From positions 372,001-436,000 of the forward strand of contig NZ_QEOL01000003.1 in assembly GCF_003096715.1 (NCBI RefSeq): a stretch of DNA of 64,000 bases, read 5' to 3'. The position numbers and the translations under genes were made by a program. The notes beneath the pieces are model-generated. The model was not told the DNA's origin. It worked only from the letters and a program-made list of their open reading frames with translations, and did not search any database. Of this stretch, positions 44,145 to 53,738 are shown piece by piece. Positions within the stretch are counted from its first letter, which is position 1. The number at the start of each line of letters is the position of its first letter. The stretch comes from Paraburkholderia silvatlantica (lineage in GTDB: Bacteria > Pseudomonadota > Gammaproteobacteria > Burkholderiales > Burkholderiaceae).

Positions 44145-45635
44145 ATGGACCAGTTCGATCCCGCCGCAGTGGCTGCCGCAATCGCGGAAAAAGCCGGCCA
44201 TTTCATTGGCGGAGAGCGGGTCGCCGAGGGCGCGGCGCGCATCGGGGTCGCGCGGCCATCGGACGGCGCCGTCTACGCCTCGGCGCCGCTTGGCGACGCG
44301 CAGCTCGTGGCGCGCGCCGTCGAGAGCGCGAAGCGCGCGTTTCGCTCGAGCGGCTGGCCGCGCATGGCGCCGCGCGAGCGTGCCCGCATTCTGCGCCGCT
44401 TCGCCGACCTGATCGCCGGCGACACTGCCACGCTCGCGCCGCTCGAAGCGCTCGGCTCCACGCGCCCCGTGCGCGACGTGTGCGCGTGGGACGTGCCGTT
44501 CACCGCGGAAGGCATCCGCTTCTATGCCGAATTCGCCGACAAGATCGGCGGCGAGGTCGTGGCCACCGATCACGATCATCTGGGCATGACGATCGCCGAA
44601 CCCTATGGCGTGGTCGGCGCGATCGCGCCGTGGAATTTCCCGCTCGTGATGGCATCGTGGAAGATCGGTCCGGCGCTCGCGGCGGGCAATGCCGTGGTGC
44701 TCAAGCCTTCGGAGATGACGCCGTTCTCCGTGCTGCGCCTCGCCGAACTCGCGATCGAGGCGGGCATTCCTCCGGGCATCTTCAACGTGGTGCAAGGCGA
44801 CGGCGCGACGACCGGCGACGCGCTCGTGCGCCATCCGGACGTTGCGAAAGTGACGTTCACGGGATCGACGCGCGCGGGCGCCGCGATCATGGCGGCGTGC
44901 GCGCAAAGCGGCACGAAGGCGGTCACGCTGGAACTGGGCGGCAAGAGCCCGCAAATCGTGTTCGCGGACGCGCCGAAGCTCGACGAGGTCGCGCGCCGCA
45001 TCGCCGGCGCGATTGCGGGCAATGCGGGGCAGGTGTGCGTGGCCGGTTCGCGGCTGCTGGTCGAGCGCGCCGTTGCGGACGAACTCGTTGCGCGCATCGG
45101 TCAGGCGTTCGCCGCGCTGCGCGCCGGCGCGACGTGGGCTGCGGGCACGACGCTGCCGCCCATCATTTCGGAAACCCAGGCCGCGCGCATCGAAGCGATT
45201 GTCGAGCGCAGCGTGGCCGAAGGCGCCACGCTGTACTGCGGTGGGCGCCGCGCGGATGCGCCCGTGCCCGGCGCGTTCTACCTGCCCACCATTCTCACCG
45301 GCGTGACGGCGCAAACCGAGGCGGTACGCGCCGAGATTTTCGGCCCGGTGCTCACGGTGCAGACCTTCGACACCGAGGAAGAAGCGCTTGCGCTCGCCTC
45401 GCATCCCGAATACGGCCTCGCCGCCGGCGTGCACACCGCGGACATCGGCCGCGCGCTGCGGCTCGTGCGCGCGCTGGAGGCGGGCACCGTGTGGGTCAAC
45501 CGCTACGGACGCAGCAACGACTTCATGATCCCGACCGGCGGCTACAAACGTTCGGGCATGGGCAAGGATCTCGGGCGCCAGGGTTACGAAGCGCACCTGC
45601 GTTTCAAGAGCGTGCTGATCGATACGAGAACCTGA
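44145..45635 (+). CDS. NAD(P)-dependent aldehyde dehydrogenase
   Basis: A 496-residue ALDH. Motifs: PWNFPLVMASWKIGPALAAG, the NAD-binding FTGSTRAGAAI, general base Glu in LELGGKSP, catalytic Cys in GQVCVAGSR and EIFGPVLTVQTF. GAGGGAA precedes the ATG. It resembles gamma-aminobutyraldehyde/betaine-type dehydrogenases acting on amino-aldehydes, but exact substrate is not readable. It lies upstream of the 45.9-56.7 kb operon with a 250-base gap, so it may have its own promoter. Confidence 0.92.
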   Translation: MDQFDPAAVAAAIAEKAGHFIGGERVAEGAARIGVARPSDGAVYASAPLGDAQLVARAVESAKRAFRSSGWPRMAPRERARILRRFADLIAGDTATLAPLEALGSTRPVRDVCAWDVPFTAEGIRFYAEFADKIGGEVVATDHDHLGMTIAEPYGVVGAIAPWNFPLVMASWKIGPALAAGNAVVLKPSEMTPFSVLRLAELAIEAGIPPGIFNVVQGDGATTGDALVRHPDVAKVTFTGSTRAGAAIMAACAQSGTKAVTLELGGKSPQIVFADAPKLDEVARRIAGAIAGNAGQVCVAGSRLLVERAVADELVARIGQAFAALRAGATWAAGTTLPPIISETQAARIEAIVERSVAEGATLYCGGRRADAPVPGAFYLPTILTGVTAQTEAVRAEIFGPVLTVQTFDTEEEALALASHPEYGLAAGVHTADIGRALRLVRALEAGTVWVNRYGRSNDFMIPTGGYKRSGMGKDLGRQGYEAHLRFKSVLIDTRT

Positions 45636-45885
45636 CGACATGCTGGCTGCCAGGCTGACGAACTATGCAGGAAAACGCACGGTCATGCTGCTATGACCCG
45701 CGCGATGGCGCTGCCGCAGATTCTGCTGCTGCGGCCCCCGAAAACGCGTGGTTTATACCGTATGGGCCCCACGATTCGACGCCCACCTCAAATTTTGCGC
45801 TGTTTAAATTTTCCACAGGGACGCACTTTCACCTGTTTTCGCCACTGAGCCCGCAGCGGGTTCATCACACGAAAGGATTGCCATC

Positions 45886-46554
45886 ATGATCGATTTCGAG
45901 CCGAAGTACATCACGTTCGACTGCTACGGCACACTGACCAGGTTCCGCATGGCCGACATGGCGCGCGAGCTATATGGCGACCGCCTCGAGGGCGCCGAGC
46001 TCGAGAAGTTCGTCGCGTTTTTCGCGGGCTATCGCCGCGACGAGGTGCTCGGCGCATGGAAGCCGTACCGCGACGTGGTCGTCAATTCGGTGCGCCGCGC
46101 CTGCAAGCGCATGAACGTCGAATTCATCGAGGCCGAAGCCGAAAAGTTCTATACCGCCGTGCCGACCTGGGGCCCGCACCCGGACGTGCCGGAAGGCCTC
46201 TCGCGCCTCGCGAAGAAGTACAAGCTCGTGATTCTCTCGAACGCCTCGGACGACCAGATCCAGAGCAATGTCGACAAGCTCGGCGCGCCGTTCCATCGCG
46301 TGTTCACGGCGCAGCAGGCGCAGTCGTACAAGCCGCGCATGCAGGGCTTCGAGTACATGTTCGACCAGTTGAACTGCAACCCCGGCGACGTGCTGCACGT
46401 TTCGTCGAGCCTGCGCTACGACCTGATGACGGCGCACGACATGGGCATCAAGCACAAGGCCTTCGTCCAGCGCGGCCACGAGCCGGGCACGCCGTACTAC
46501 GAGTACTACGAAGTCAAGACGATCGGCGAACTCGCTTCGCAACTGGGTCTGTGA
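45886..46554 (+). CDS. HAD hydrolase of the type II dehalogenase branch
   Basis: A 222-residue HAD protein with nucleophile Asp12 in FDCYGTL, motif II LSNAS and motif III Lys in SYKPRMQ. Overall length and order match type II 2-haloacid dehalogenases. The region that carries Ser-Asn-Asp in true dehalogenases reads VSSSLRYD here, so the conserved Asn is replaced and the Asp is shifted. I therefore call a HAD hydrolase of uncertain reaction. First gene of a ten-gene operon; the FAD oxidase follows after 25 bases. Confidence 0.88.
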   Translation: MIDFEPKYITFDCYGTLTRFRMADMARELYGDRLEGAELEKFVAFFAGYRRDEVLGAWKPYRDVVVNSVRRACKRMNVEFIEAEAEKFYTAVPTWGPHPDVPEGLSRLAKKYKLVILSNASDDQIQSNVDKLGAPFHRVFTAQQAQSYKPRMQGFEYMFDQLNCNPGDVLHVSSSLRYDLMTAHDMGIKHKAFVQRGHEPGTPYYEYYEVKTIGELASQLGL

Positions 46555-46579
46555 CAACAGCGATAGCCGAGGCCGCCCG

Positions 46580-47854
46580 ATGAAGCTCGACTCCTACTGG
46601 CTCGACACCGCCCCTGGCGGTCTGCTCGCAAGCGAGGGACCGGTGGAGGGCCGCGTGGACGTCGCCGTGGTTGGCGGTGGTTTCACGGGGCTTTCCGCGG
46701 CGCTCGCGTTGGGCCGCCGCGGCGCGAGCGTCGCCGTGCTGGACGCGGGCCGCATGGGCGGCGGCGCGTCGGGGCGCAACGGCGGGCAGTGCAATACCGG
46801 CGTGGCGCAGGATTATGCGGCGCTGCGCGGGCAACTGGGTGTCGAGCGCGCGCAGGGTTGCTACCGCGCTTATGCGGCGGCCGTCGATACCGTAGAGCGG
46901 CTGATTCGCGAAGAGGGCATCGACTGCGACTACCTCGCCTCGGGCAAGCTCAAGCTCGCGGCGAAGCCGCATCACCTCGAACACCTCGAACGCACGGCCG
47001 AGCTGATTCGCCGCGAAGTCGATCCGGACATCGAGATCATCGGCCGTGAACAGATCCGCAACGAGGTGGAATCGGACAGCTTCCATGGCGGACTGCTTCA
47101 GAAGCACGGCGGCCAGATGCACATGGGCCGCTTCGCGGTTGGGCTCGCGAACGCCGCGGTACGGCGCGGCGCACGGCTTTACGAGCGCGCCGCCGTGACG
47201 TCCATCGCGAAAGAGAGCGGCGGCTATCGCGTGGAGTCGTCCCGCGGAACGTTGCGCGCGCAACAGGTATTGATCGCCACGGGTCCTTCGCGGCATGGGC
47301 CGTTCGCGTGGTACCGGCGGCGTCTTGCGCCGGTCGGCTCGTTCATCGTCGTGACGGAACCGTTGCCGCCCGTGCAGCTCATGCAGCTTTTGCCCCACCG
47401 CCGCTCGTACACGACGAGCCGCCTCATGCACAACTATTTTCGCGTGACGCCGGATTCGCGCCTGCTGTTCGGCGGCCGGGCGCGCTTCACGGCGTCGGAG
47501 CAGCCGTCCGACGCCAGGAGCGGCCGCATCCTGCAGCGCAATCTCGCGCAGCTCTTTCCGGCGCTCGCGAGCGTGCGGATCGATTACTGCTGGGGCGGGC
47601 TCGTCGATATCACCGCGGACCGCTTGCCGCGCGCGGGCCAGCACGAAGGCGTGTGGTTCTCGATGGGCTACAGCGGACACGGCACGCAGATGTCGACGCA
47701 CATGGGCCAGGTGATGGCCGAGGTGATGAACGGCAACCCGTGCGCGAACCCGTGGCGCGATTTTGCGTGGCCCGCCATTCCGGGGCACACGGGCAAACCG
47801 TGGTTTTTGCCGCTCGTCGGCGCGTACTACCAGATCAAAGACGTTTTTTACTGA
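46580..47854 (+). CDS. FAD-dependent amine/amino-acid oxidase (PuuB/DadA-like)
   Basis: A 424-residue DAO-fold flavoprotein. FAD motif VVGGGFTGLSAALALGRRGA near 30, then GGGASGRNGGQCNTGVA as in gamma-glutamylputrescine oxidases, and C-terminal FSMGYSGHGTQMSTHMG. It oxidises a C-N bond and yields an aldehyde or keto acid plus ammonia or amine. Lies between the HAD gene and the transporter genes. PuuB-type resemblance together with the semialdehyde dehydrogenase and aminotransferase nearby suggests a diamine-like or N-substituted substrate; this is inference. Confidence 0.9.
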   Translation: MKLDSYWLDTAPGGLLASEGPVEGRVDVAVVGGGFTGLSAALALGRRGASVAVLDAGRMGGGASGRNGGQCNTGVAQDYAALRGQLGVERAQGCYRAYAAAVDTVERLIREEGIDCDYLASGKLKLAAKPHHLEHLERTAELIRREVDPDIEIIGREQIRNEVESDSFHGGLLQKHGGQMHMGRFAVGLANAAVRRGARLYERAAVTSIAKESGGYRVESSRGTLRAQQVLIATGPSRHGPFAWYRRRLAPVGSFIVVTEPLPPVQLMQLLPHRRSYTTSRLMHNYFRVTPDSRLLFGGRARFTASEQPSDARSGRILQRNLAQLFPALASVRIDYCWGGLVDITADRLPRAGQHEGVWFSMGYSGHGTQMSTHMGQVMAEVMNGNPCANPWRDFAWPAIPGHTGKPWFLPLVGAYYQIKDVFY

Positions 47855-47939
47855 CTTTGGCTTTTCCACTGCTTTTTCTACAACACACAGCCTCGATACG
47901 TCGGGCTGCGGCCCCCCACATCAGACGCGGAGAAGTTTC

Positions 47940-49556
47940 ATGAGCACCGACAAATCGCTTGAAGACATCGCTCACCCGGGCGTGCGGCTCGATGCATTGA
48001 CGAAGCGCGGCGCCTCGCGCCGCGACCTCCTTCGCGCAATGGTCGCGGGGGGCATGATGTCGATGACGGGTGCGGGCCTGCTCGCCGCGAGCGGCGCGGC
48101 CTTCGCGCAGGAAAAGCCGAAGCAGGGCGGCAAGATCCGCGTGGCGACGCAGTCGTCGTCCACATCCGACACGCTCGATCCCGCGAAAGAGTCGGTGTCC
48201 ACCGACTATGTGCGCGCGAACATGCTGTACAACGGCCTGACCGAGTACGACTCGCACCTCGGCGCGCAAATGGCGCTCGCGCAGTCGCTCGAAACGAAGG
48301 ACGCGACGGTGTGGGTCGCGAAGCTGCGCAGCGGCGTGCAGTTCCACGACGGCAAGACGCTCGCGCCCGCCGACGTGGTGTACTCGCTCATGCGCCACAA
48401 GGACGCCGCGGTGGGCTCGAAGGTCAAGACGCTCGCCGACCAGTTCCAGGACGTGAAGGCCACGGGCCCGGACGAAGTGACGATCACGCTCTCGGGGGCG
48501 AACGCCGACCTGCCCGTGATCCTCGCCGACTCGCACTTCATGATCATCAAGGACGGCACGAACGACTTCAAGACGGCCGTGGGCACCGGCCCGTTCAAGC
48601 TCAAGGAGTTCTCGCCGGGCGTGCGCACGGTCGTCGTGCGCAACGAGCGCTACTGGAAGCCGGGCCTCCCGCATCTGGACGAGATCGAACTGGTCGGCAT
48701 CGGCGACGAATCGGCGCGTGTCAATGCGCTGCTCTCGGGCGACGTGCAGCTCATCAACCAGGTGAGCCCGCGCTCGACCTCGCGCATCAAGGGCACGCCG
48801 GGCTTCGCGGTCAAGGAGACGAAGACCGGCCAGTACACCGACCTCATCATGCGCGACGAAGGCGGCATCACGGGTAACGCCGATTTCCGCCGCGGCATGA
48901 TGCACCTGTTCGACCGCGAGCAGATCCGCAACGCCGTGTTCCTCGGCTATGGCGCAATCGGCAACGACCAGCCTATCGATCCGACCAACAAGTATTACTT
49001 TGCCGGCCTGCCGGAGCGCACCTTCGATCCGCAGAAGGCGAAGTTCTACTTCCAGAAGGCAAAGCTCGGCAGTACGCCGCTGCAGGTCTACGCCTCGCCG
49101 GCCGCGGACGGCTCCGTCGAAATGGCGATGCTGCTGCAGCAGGTCGCGCCGCAGGCGGGCCTGAACCTTCAGGTCGTGCGCACGCCCAGCGACGGCTACT
49201 GGTCGAACCACTGGATGAAGCACCCGCTGACTTTCGGCAACATCAACGCGCGCCCGAGCGCCGACGTGATCTTCACGCAGTTCTTCAAGTCGGATGCGCC
49301 GTGGAACGAAGCGAACTGGAAGGACCCGAAGTTCGACCAGATGCTGCTGGCCGCGCGCGGCGAGCCGGACGAGGCGAAGCGCAAGAAGATCTACGGCGAC
49401 ATGCAGGTGCTCGTGCATAGCGACGGCGGCATCGGCATTCCGCTGTTCCTCAGCTCGCTTGACGCGCACACGACGAAACTCAAGGGCCTCGGCTCGATTC
49501 CGATTGCGGGCCTCATGGGCTTCAAGTTCGCCGAGAACGTCTGGCTCGATGCGTAA
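47940..49556 (+). CDS. ABC transporter substrate-binding protein, peptide/opine type (SBP_bac_5)
   Basis: A 538-residue periplasmic receptor. The N-terminus contains SRRDLLRAMVAGGMMSMTGAG and ends near AFAQE, a twin-arginine-like signal. The body has the family strings YVRANMLYNGLTEYD, LRSGVQFHDGKTLAPADVVYS, VGTGPFKLKEFSPGV and RRGMMHLFDREQI. Such proteins bind peptides, opines, nickel or glycosides; ligand not readable. Followed by two permeases and a fused ATPase, all in one operon. Confidence 0.93.
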   Translation: MSTDKSLEDIAHPGVRLDALTKRGASRRDLLRAMVAGGMMSMTGAGLLAASGAAFAQEKPKQGGKIRVATQSSSTSDTLDPAKESVSTDYVRANMLYNGLTEYDSHLGAQMALAQSLETKDATVWVAKLRSGVQFHDGKTLAPADVVYSLMRHKDAAVGSKVKTLADQFQDVKATGPDEVTITLSGANADLPVILADSHFMIIKDGTNDFKTAVGTGPFKLKEFSPGVRTVVVRNERYWKPGLPHLDEIELVGIGDESARVNALLSGDVQLINQVSPRSTSRIKGTPGFAVKETKTGQYTDLIMRDEGGITGNADFRRGMMHLFDREQIRNAVFLGYGAIGNDQPIDPTNKYYFAGLPERTFDPQKAKFYFQKAKLGSTPLQVYASPAADGSVEMAMLLQQVAPQAGLNLQVVRTPSDGYWSNHWMKHPLTFGNINARPSADVIFTQFFKSDAPWNEANWKDPKFDQMLLAARGEPDEAKRKKIYGDMQVLVHSDGGIGIPLFLSSLDAHTTKLKGLGSIPIAGLMGFKFAENVWLDA

Positions 49557-49649
49557 GTGCCAGGTGTGATGTTTTGCGGCCGGTGCCCGCCTCGATGCGC
49601 GCCCGGTCACCGATTCCCCGCTTCATGATGCTCAGGGAGGCGACATCCG

Positions 49650-50606
49650 ATGAAAGCTCACGCGCAACGTCTCATTGCCGCGCGTCTCGGTCTCGCGCTG
49701 CTCACGTTGCTGATCGTCTCGGCGATCGTGTTCGGCCTCACGGGCCTGTTGCCCGGCGACGCCGCGCAGCAGGCCCTCGGCCAGGCGGCCACGCCTGAGC
49801 AGGTGGCCGCGCTGCGTCACCAGTTCGGCCTCGACCAGCCCGCGCTCACGCGTTATGTCCACTGGCTCCTGCAGGCCGTGACCGGCAACTTCGGCACGTC
49901 GGTGTCGAACAACCAGCCGGTGAGCGAGCTGATCGCCACGCGCCTGCCGAATTCGCTCGTGCTGGCGGGGCTCACCACGCTCGTTTCGGTGCCGCTCGCG
50001 CTCGCCATCGGCATCTTTTCCGCTGTGTTCCGCGGCTCGCTGCTCGATCGCGCGCTCAACGTGCTCACGCTTTCCGCCGTGGCGGTGCCCGAATTTCTGG
50101 TCGCCACCATCGCGGTGCTGATTTTCGCGGTGAAGCTGCGCTGGCTGCCCGCGCTCTCGTACCTCTCGGAGGTGGACTCGTTCGGCACGCTCCTGCGCAT
50201 CTACGCGATGCCCGTCATGACGCTGTGCTGCGTGATCGTCGCGCAGATGGCGCGCATGACGCGCGCGGCCGTGCTCGACCAGCTGGGCGCGCCGTATGTG
50301 GAAATGGCGCGCCTGAAAGGCGCCTCGCCCGCTCGCATCGTGCTTCGCCATGTGCTGCCGAACACAATTGGCCCGATCGCCAATGCCGTCGCGCTGAGCC
50401 TCTCGTATCTTTTTGGCGGCGTGGTGATCGTGGAGTCGATCTTCAACTATCCGGGCCTCGCGAGCCTGATGGTCGACGCCGTGACGAACCGCGATCTGCC
50501 GCTCGTGCAGGGCTGTGTGATGGTGTTCTGCGCCGCGTATCTGGTGCTCGTGCTGATCGCGGACCTGTGTCAAATCGTATCCAACCCGAGGCTGCGTCAA
50601 CGATGA
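49650..50606 (+). CDS. ABC transporter permease, DppB/OppB type
   Basis: Inner-membrane permease of 318 residues with six TM segments. The N-terminal TM helix is LGLALLTLLIVSAIVFGLTG, the GLDQP-type segment is FGLDQPALTRYVHWLLQAVT, and the cytoplasmic EAA loop is MARLKGASPARIVLRHVLPN. Forms a heterodimer with the next gene product. Its stop overlaps the next ATG as ATGA. Confidence 0.94.
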   Translation: MKAHAQRLIAARLGLALLTLLIVSAIVFGLTGLLPGDAAQQALGQAATPEQVAALRHQFGLDQPALTRYVHWLLQAVTGNFGTSVSNNQPVSELIATRLPNSLVLAGLTTLVSVPLALAIGIFSAVFRGSLLDRALNVLTLSAVAVPEFLVATIAVLIFAVKLRWLPALSYLSEVDSFGTLLRIYAMPVMTLCCVIVAQMARMTRAAVLDQLGAPYVEMARLKGASPARIVLRHVLPNTIGPIANAVALSLSYLFGGVVIVESIFNYPGLASLMVDAVTNRDLPLVQGCVMVFCAAYLVLVLIADLCQIVSNPRLRQR

Positions 50607-51559
50607 ACCGACCCGCCACATCCCATGCCGCGACCGTGCTCTACGCGACGAGCGAGAGCGAGGAACGGTCCGCCGACGACGTCGTCAAGGACGTGCCGGG
50701 CGACGTTCCCACGCCGCCGCGCTCGCCGCTGCGCCGCATCGCCGGGCGTCTTTCGGTGCTCGGCCTGATCGGCCTTGCGATTGTCGTGTTCTGGCTCGGC
50801 GTGGCCTTCATCGGGCCGCTCGTCGCGCCGTACAAGGGCGGCGCCATCACCTCCACGGAGATCTTCGGCTCGTATAGCGCGGCGCATCTGCTCGGCACCG
50901 ACTTCCTCGGCCGCGACATGCTGAGCCGCGTGCTCTACGGCACCCAGTACACCGTGGGCCTCGCGCTGGCCGCCACGCTGCTCGCAAGCGGTATCGGCAC
51001 ATGCTTCGGACTGCTTGCGGCGGTCGCGCCGCGCTGGATCGACGAGGTGCTGAGCCGCCTGTTCGACGCGCTGATCTCCATTCCGAGCAAGGTGCTCGCG
51101 CTCGTCGTGATCGCGGCGTTCGGCTCGTCGGTGCCGATGCTCATCACCGTCGCGGCGCTCGCCTATATTCCGGGCGCGTTCCGTATTTCGCGCTCGCTGG
51201 CCGTGAACCTGATGACGCTCGAATACGTGCAGGTCGCGAGAGCGCGTGGCGAAGGCCTCTTCTATATCGCCCGCGTGGAAGTGCTGCCGAACATGATCCA
51301 CCCCATGCTCGCCGACTTCGGCCTGCGCTTCGTCTTCATCGTGCTGCTGCTGTCCGGCCTCTCGTTCCTCGGCCTGGGCGTGCAGCCGCCGGAGGCGGAC
51401 TGGGGCTCGCTCGTGCGCGAGAACATCGGCGGCCTCGCGGAAGGCGCGCCCGCCGTGCTGATGCCGGCCGTCGCCATCGCGACGCTGACCGTGGGCGTGA
51501 ACCTGCTGATCGACAGCCTGCGCCGTCACGGCGGCCGCGCGCATGGAGGCGGAAAATGA
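50603..51559 (+). CDS. ABC transporter permease, DppC/OppC type
   Basis: Permease partner of 318 residues. About 45 polar N-terminal residues precede the first TM helix (SVLGLIGLAIVVFWLGVAF), then comes the family string LLGTDFLGRDMLSRVLYG and the EAA loop ARARGEGLFYIARVEVLPN. The overlap of 4 bases with genes on both sides supports strict co-translation with the DppB-like permease and the ATPase. Confidence 0.94.
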   Translation: MNRPATSHAATVLYATSESEERSADDVVKDVPGDVPTPPRSPLRRIAGRLSVLGLIGLAIVVFWLGVAFIGPLVAPYKGGAITSTEIFGSYSAAHLLGTDFLGRDMLSRVLYGTQYTVGLALAATLLASGIGTCFGLLAAVAPRWIDEVLSRLFDALISIPSKVLALVVIAAFGSSVPMLITVAALAYIPGAFRISRSLAVNLMTLEYVQVARARGEGLFYIARVEVLPNMIHPMLADFGLRFVFIVLLLSGLSFLGLGVQPPEADWGSLVRENIGGLAEGAPAVLMPAVAIATLTVGVNLLIDSLRRHGGRAHGGGK

Positions 51560-53421
51560 ACATGATCGAAGTGACGGGCCTGCGTGTGGTCGCGGGCGCG
51601 GCGCCCGATCCGGTCGTCGAGATCGTCAAGGGCGTCGACTTCACGGTGAAGCAAGGCGAAGTGCTCGCGCTGATCGGCGAGTCGGGGTCGGGCAAGACCA
51701 CTATCGCGCTCTCGCTGCTCGGCCATGCGCGCGACGGCTGCGCCATTGCGGGCGGCAGCGTGAAGATCGGCGGCACCGATATGCTCGCGCTCGACGAACG
51801 CGGCCGCCGCGCGCTGCGCGCGCGCACCGTGGCTTATGTGGCGCAGAGCGCCTCGGCAGGCTTCAACCCGGCGCGCACGATCATGGATCAGGTGACCGAA
51901 CCCGCGCTGCTGCACAAGCTCATGTCGCCCTCGGCGGCGCGCGAGAAGGCAGTGAGCCTGTTCCGTGCGCTCGCGCTGCCTTCGCCCGAAACGATCGGTG
52001 CGCGCTACCCGCATCAGGTATCCGGCGGCCAGTTGCAGCGGCTGATGGCGGCGATGGCGCTCATCACCGACCCCGCCGTGGTCGTGTTCGACGAGCCCAC
52101 CACGGCGCTCGACGTGACCACGCAGATCGAAGTGCTGGCAGCTTTCCGCAAGGTCGTCAAGGAGCTGGGCACGACGGCCGTGTACGTGTCGCACGATCTT
52201 GCGGTTGTTGCGCAGATGGCCGATCGCATCGTCGTCCTGAACAATGGCGCGGTGCGCGAGAACGGCGCGACGCTGCAGGTGCTCGACGCCCCCGCCGACG
52301 ACTACACGCGCGCGCTGCTGGCCGCGCGCCGCCACCCCGACCCCGGTCCGCCCGCTGTACCGCCTGCCGCCGAAGTGCCGCTGCTCGAAGTGCGCGGCCT
52401 GACCGCGGGCTATGGCCGGGTCGATGCGAACGGTGTGCCCGCCGTGCGCGTGCTCGAGGACGTGAGCCTGCGCATCCCGCGCGGCAGCGCGCTGGGCGTG
52501 ATCGGCGAATCGGGCTCGGGCAAGACGACGCTCGCGCGCGTGGTGGCTGGGCTCGTCGAGCGCGCGCGCGGCGAGGTGCTGCTCGACGGCGTGCCGCTGC
52601 CCGCGACGCTTTCGGCGCGCACGCCCGACCAGTACCGGCGCATCCAGATCGTGTTCCAGAACGCCGACACGGCGCTCAACCCGAGCCACACGATTGCCGA
52701 TATCCTCGCGCGGCCCTTGTGCTTCTATCACGGCCTGCGCGGCGCGCGGGCGCAAACGCGCATGCTCGAACTGCTGGATCTCGTGAAGCTGCCCGCATCG
52801 ATTGCGAAGCGTCAGCCGGGCGGCCTCTCGGGCGGCCAGAAGCAGCGGGTGAACCTGGCCCGCGCCCTTGCGGCCGAGCCTGCGCTCATTCTGTGCGACG
52901 AGGTGACGTCGGCGCTCGATACCGTCGTCGGCGCGGCGATTCTCGAGCTGCTCGCCGAATTGCGGCGCGAGCTGGGCGTCTCGTACATGTTCATCAGCCA
53001 CGATATTTCGACGGTGCGCGCGATCTGCGACGACGTCGTCGTGCTGTACGGCGGCCAGTGCGTCGAGGCGGGCCAGCGCGACGTGCTGGAGGCGCCGCCT
53101 TATCACCCGTACACGGGTCTGCTCGTCGATTCGGTGCCGGCCCTGCAGCCGGGATGGCTCGATGCACGGCGTGCCGTGGCGGGCGCGGCGCTGCCGCCGC
53201 TCGGGGCGTCGGCCGAGGTGCGCGAGCTGTGCGCGTTCCGGGCGCGTTGCCCGGTGCGTATCGATGGCGCGTGCAATGTTTCGGCACCCGCGATGAAGCG
53301 TTTGCCCAGCGGCGCGCAGATTCTTTGCCATCACACGACGGCGGAACTGGAGCGCCTGCAGACTGCACAGGCCGCGCAAGTCGCGCAGGCAACGCAATCC
53401 ATCGGGAGGGCCGCTGCATGA
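51556..53421 (+). CDS. Fused double ABC ATPase (DppD-DppF type in one chain)
   Basis: A 621-residue protein with two complete nucleotide-binding domains. Domain 1 has Walker A IGESGSGKTT near 38, signature SGGQLQ and Walker B VVVFDEPTTALD. Domain 2 has IGESGSGKTT near 320, LSGGQKQRVNLARAL and LILCDEVTSALD. The end has the oligopeptide-transporter Cys region CAFRARCPVRIDGAC. Peptide systems often use two separate ATPases; here both are one gene. Starts inside the previous stop codon and ends overlapping the 2Fe-2S gene by 4 bases. Confidence 0.95.
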   Translation: MNMIEVTGLRVVAGAAPDPVVEIVKGVDFTVKQGEVLALIGESGSGKTTIALSLLGHARDGCAIAGGSVKIGGTDMLALDERGRRALRARTVAYVAQSASAGFNPARTIMDQVTEPALLHKLMSPSAAREKAVSLFRALALPSPETIGARYPHQVSGGQLQRLMAAMALITDPAVVVFDEPTTALDVTTQIEVLAAFRKVVKELGTTAVYVSHDLAVVAQMADRIVVLNNGAVRENGATLQVLDAPADDYTRALLAARRHPDPGPPAVPPAAEVPLLEVRGLTAGYGRVDANGVPAVRVLEDVSLRIPRGSALGVIGESGSGKTTLARVVAGLVERARGEVLLDGVPLPATLSARTPDQYRRIQIVFQNADTALNPSHTIADILARPLCFYHGLRGARAQTRMLELLDLVKLPASIAKRQPGGLSGGQKQRVNLARALAAEPALILCDEVTSALDTVVGAAILELLAELRRELGVSYMFISHDISTVRAICDDVVVLYGGQCVEAGQRDVLEAPPYHPYTGLLVDSVPALQPGWLDARRAVAGAALPPLGASAEVRELCAFRARCPVRIDGACNVSAPAMKRLPSGAQILCHHTTAELERLQTAQAAQVAQATQSIGRAAA

Positions 53422-53738
53422 GTGCGCGCTTCGTGAGAGTGGCGGAAGCGGGCCGTCCGACCTTCGAGATCGAGATCGACGGCCGCGTGGCGCAGGCCGC
53501 CGAGGGCGACACGCTGATGGTCGCGCTGCTCGCCACGCAGGACGCGCTGCGCGACTGCGAGTTCGACGACGGGCGCCGCGCCGGTTTTTGCCTGATGGGC
53601 GCGTGCCAGGACTGCTGGGTGTGGACCGCGCAGGGCGAGCGGCTGCGCGCCTGCACGACGCCCGCGGCACCGGGCATGTCGATCGTCACGCGCAACGTGC
53701 TTGCCGGGGAGGGCGTATGGCCGCGCGCGCAGAGCTGA
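53418..53738 (+). CDS. Small 2Fe-2S subunit of an HcnA/OoxC-type dehydrogenase
   Basis: A 106-residue ferredoxin-like subunit with cluster ligands Cys58, Cys63, Cys66 and Cys79 (C-x4-C-x2-C-x12-C). Its size and its place directly before an NAD/FAD subunit and a DadA-like subunit match the gamma or A subunit of the family that includes hydrogen-cyanide synthase HcnABC, opine oxidase and D-hydroxyproline dehydrogenase. It overlaps the ATPase gene by 4 bases and the next gene by 22 bases. Confidence 0.9.
   Translation: MSARFVRVAEAGRPTFEIEIDGRVAQAAEGDTLMVALLATQDALRDCEFDDGRRAGFCLMGACQDCWVWTAQGERLRACTTPAAPGMSIVTRNVLAGEGVWPRAQS

Noticed and set aside
51526..53670. 714-codon minus-strand frame opposite the fused ATPase
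   Set aside because: Arg/His-rich antisense frame over two Walker-motif domains; not a gene.
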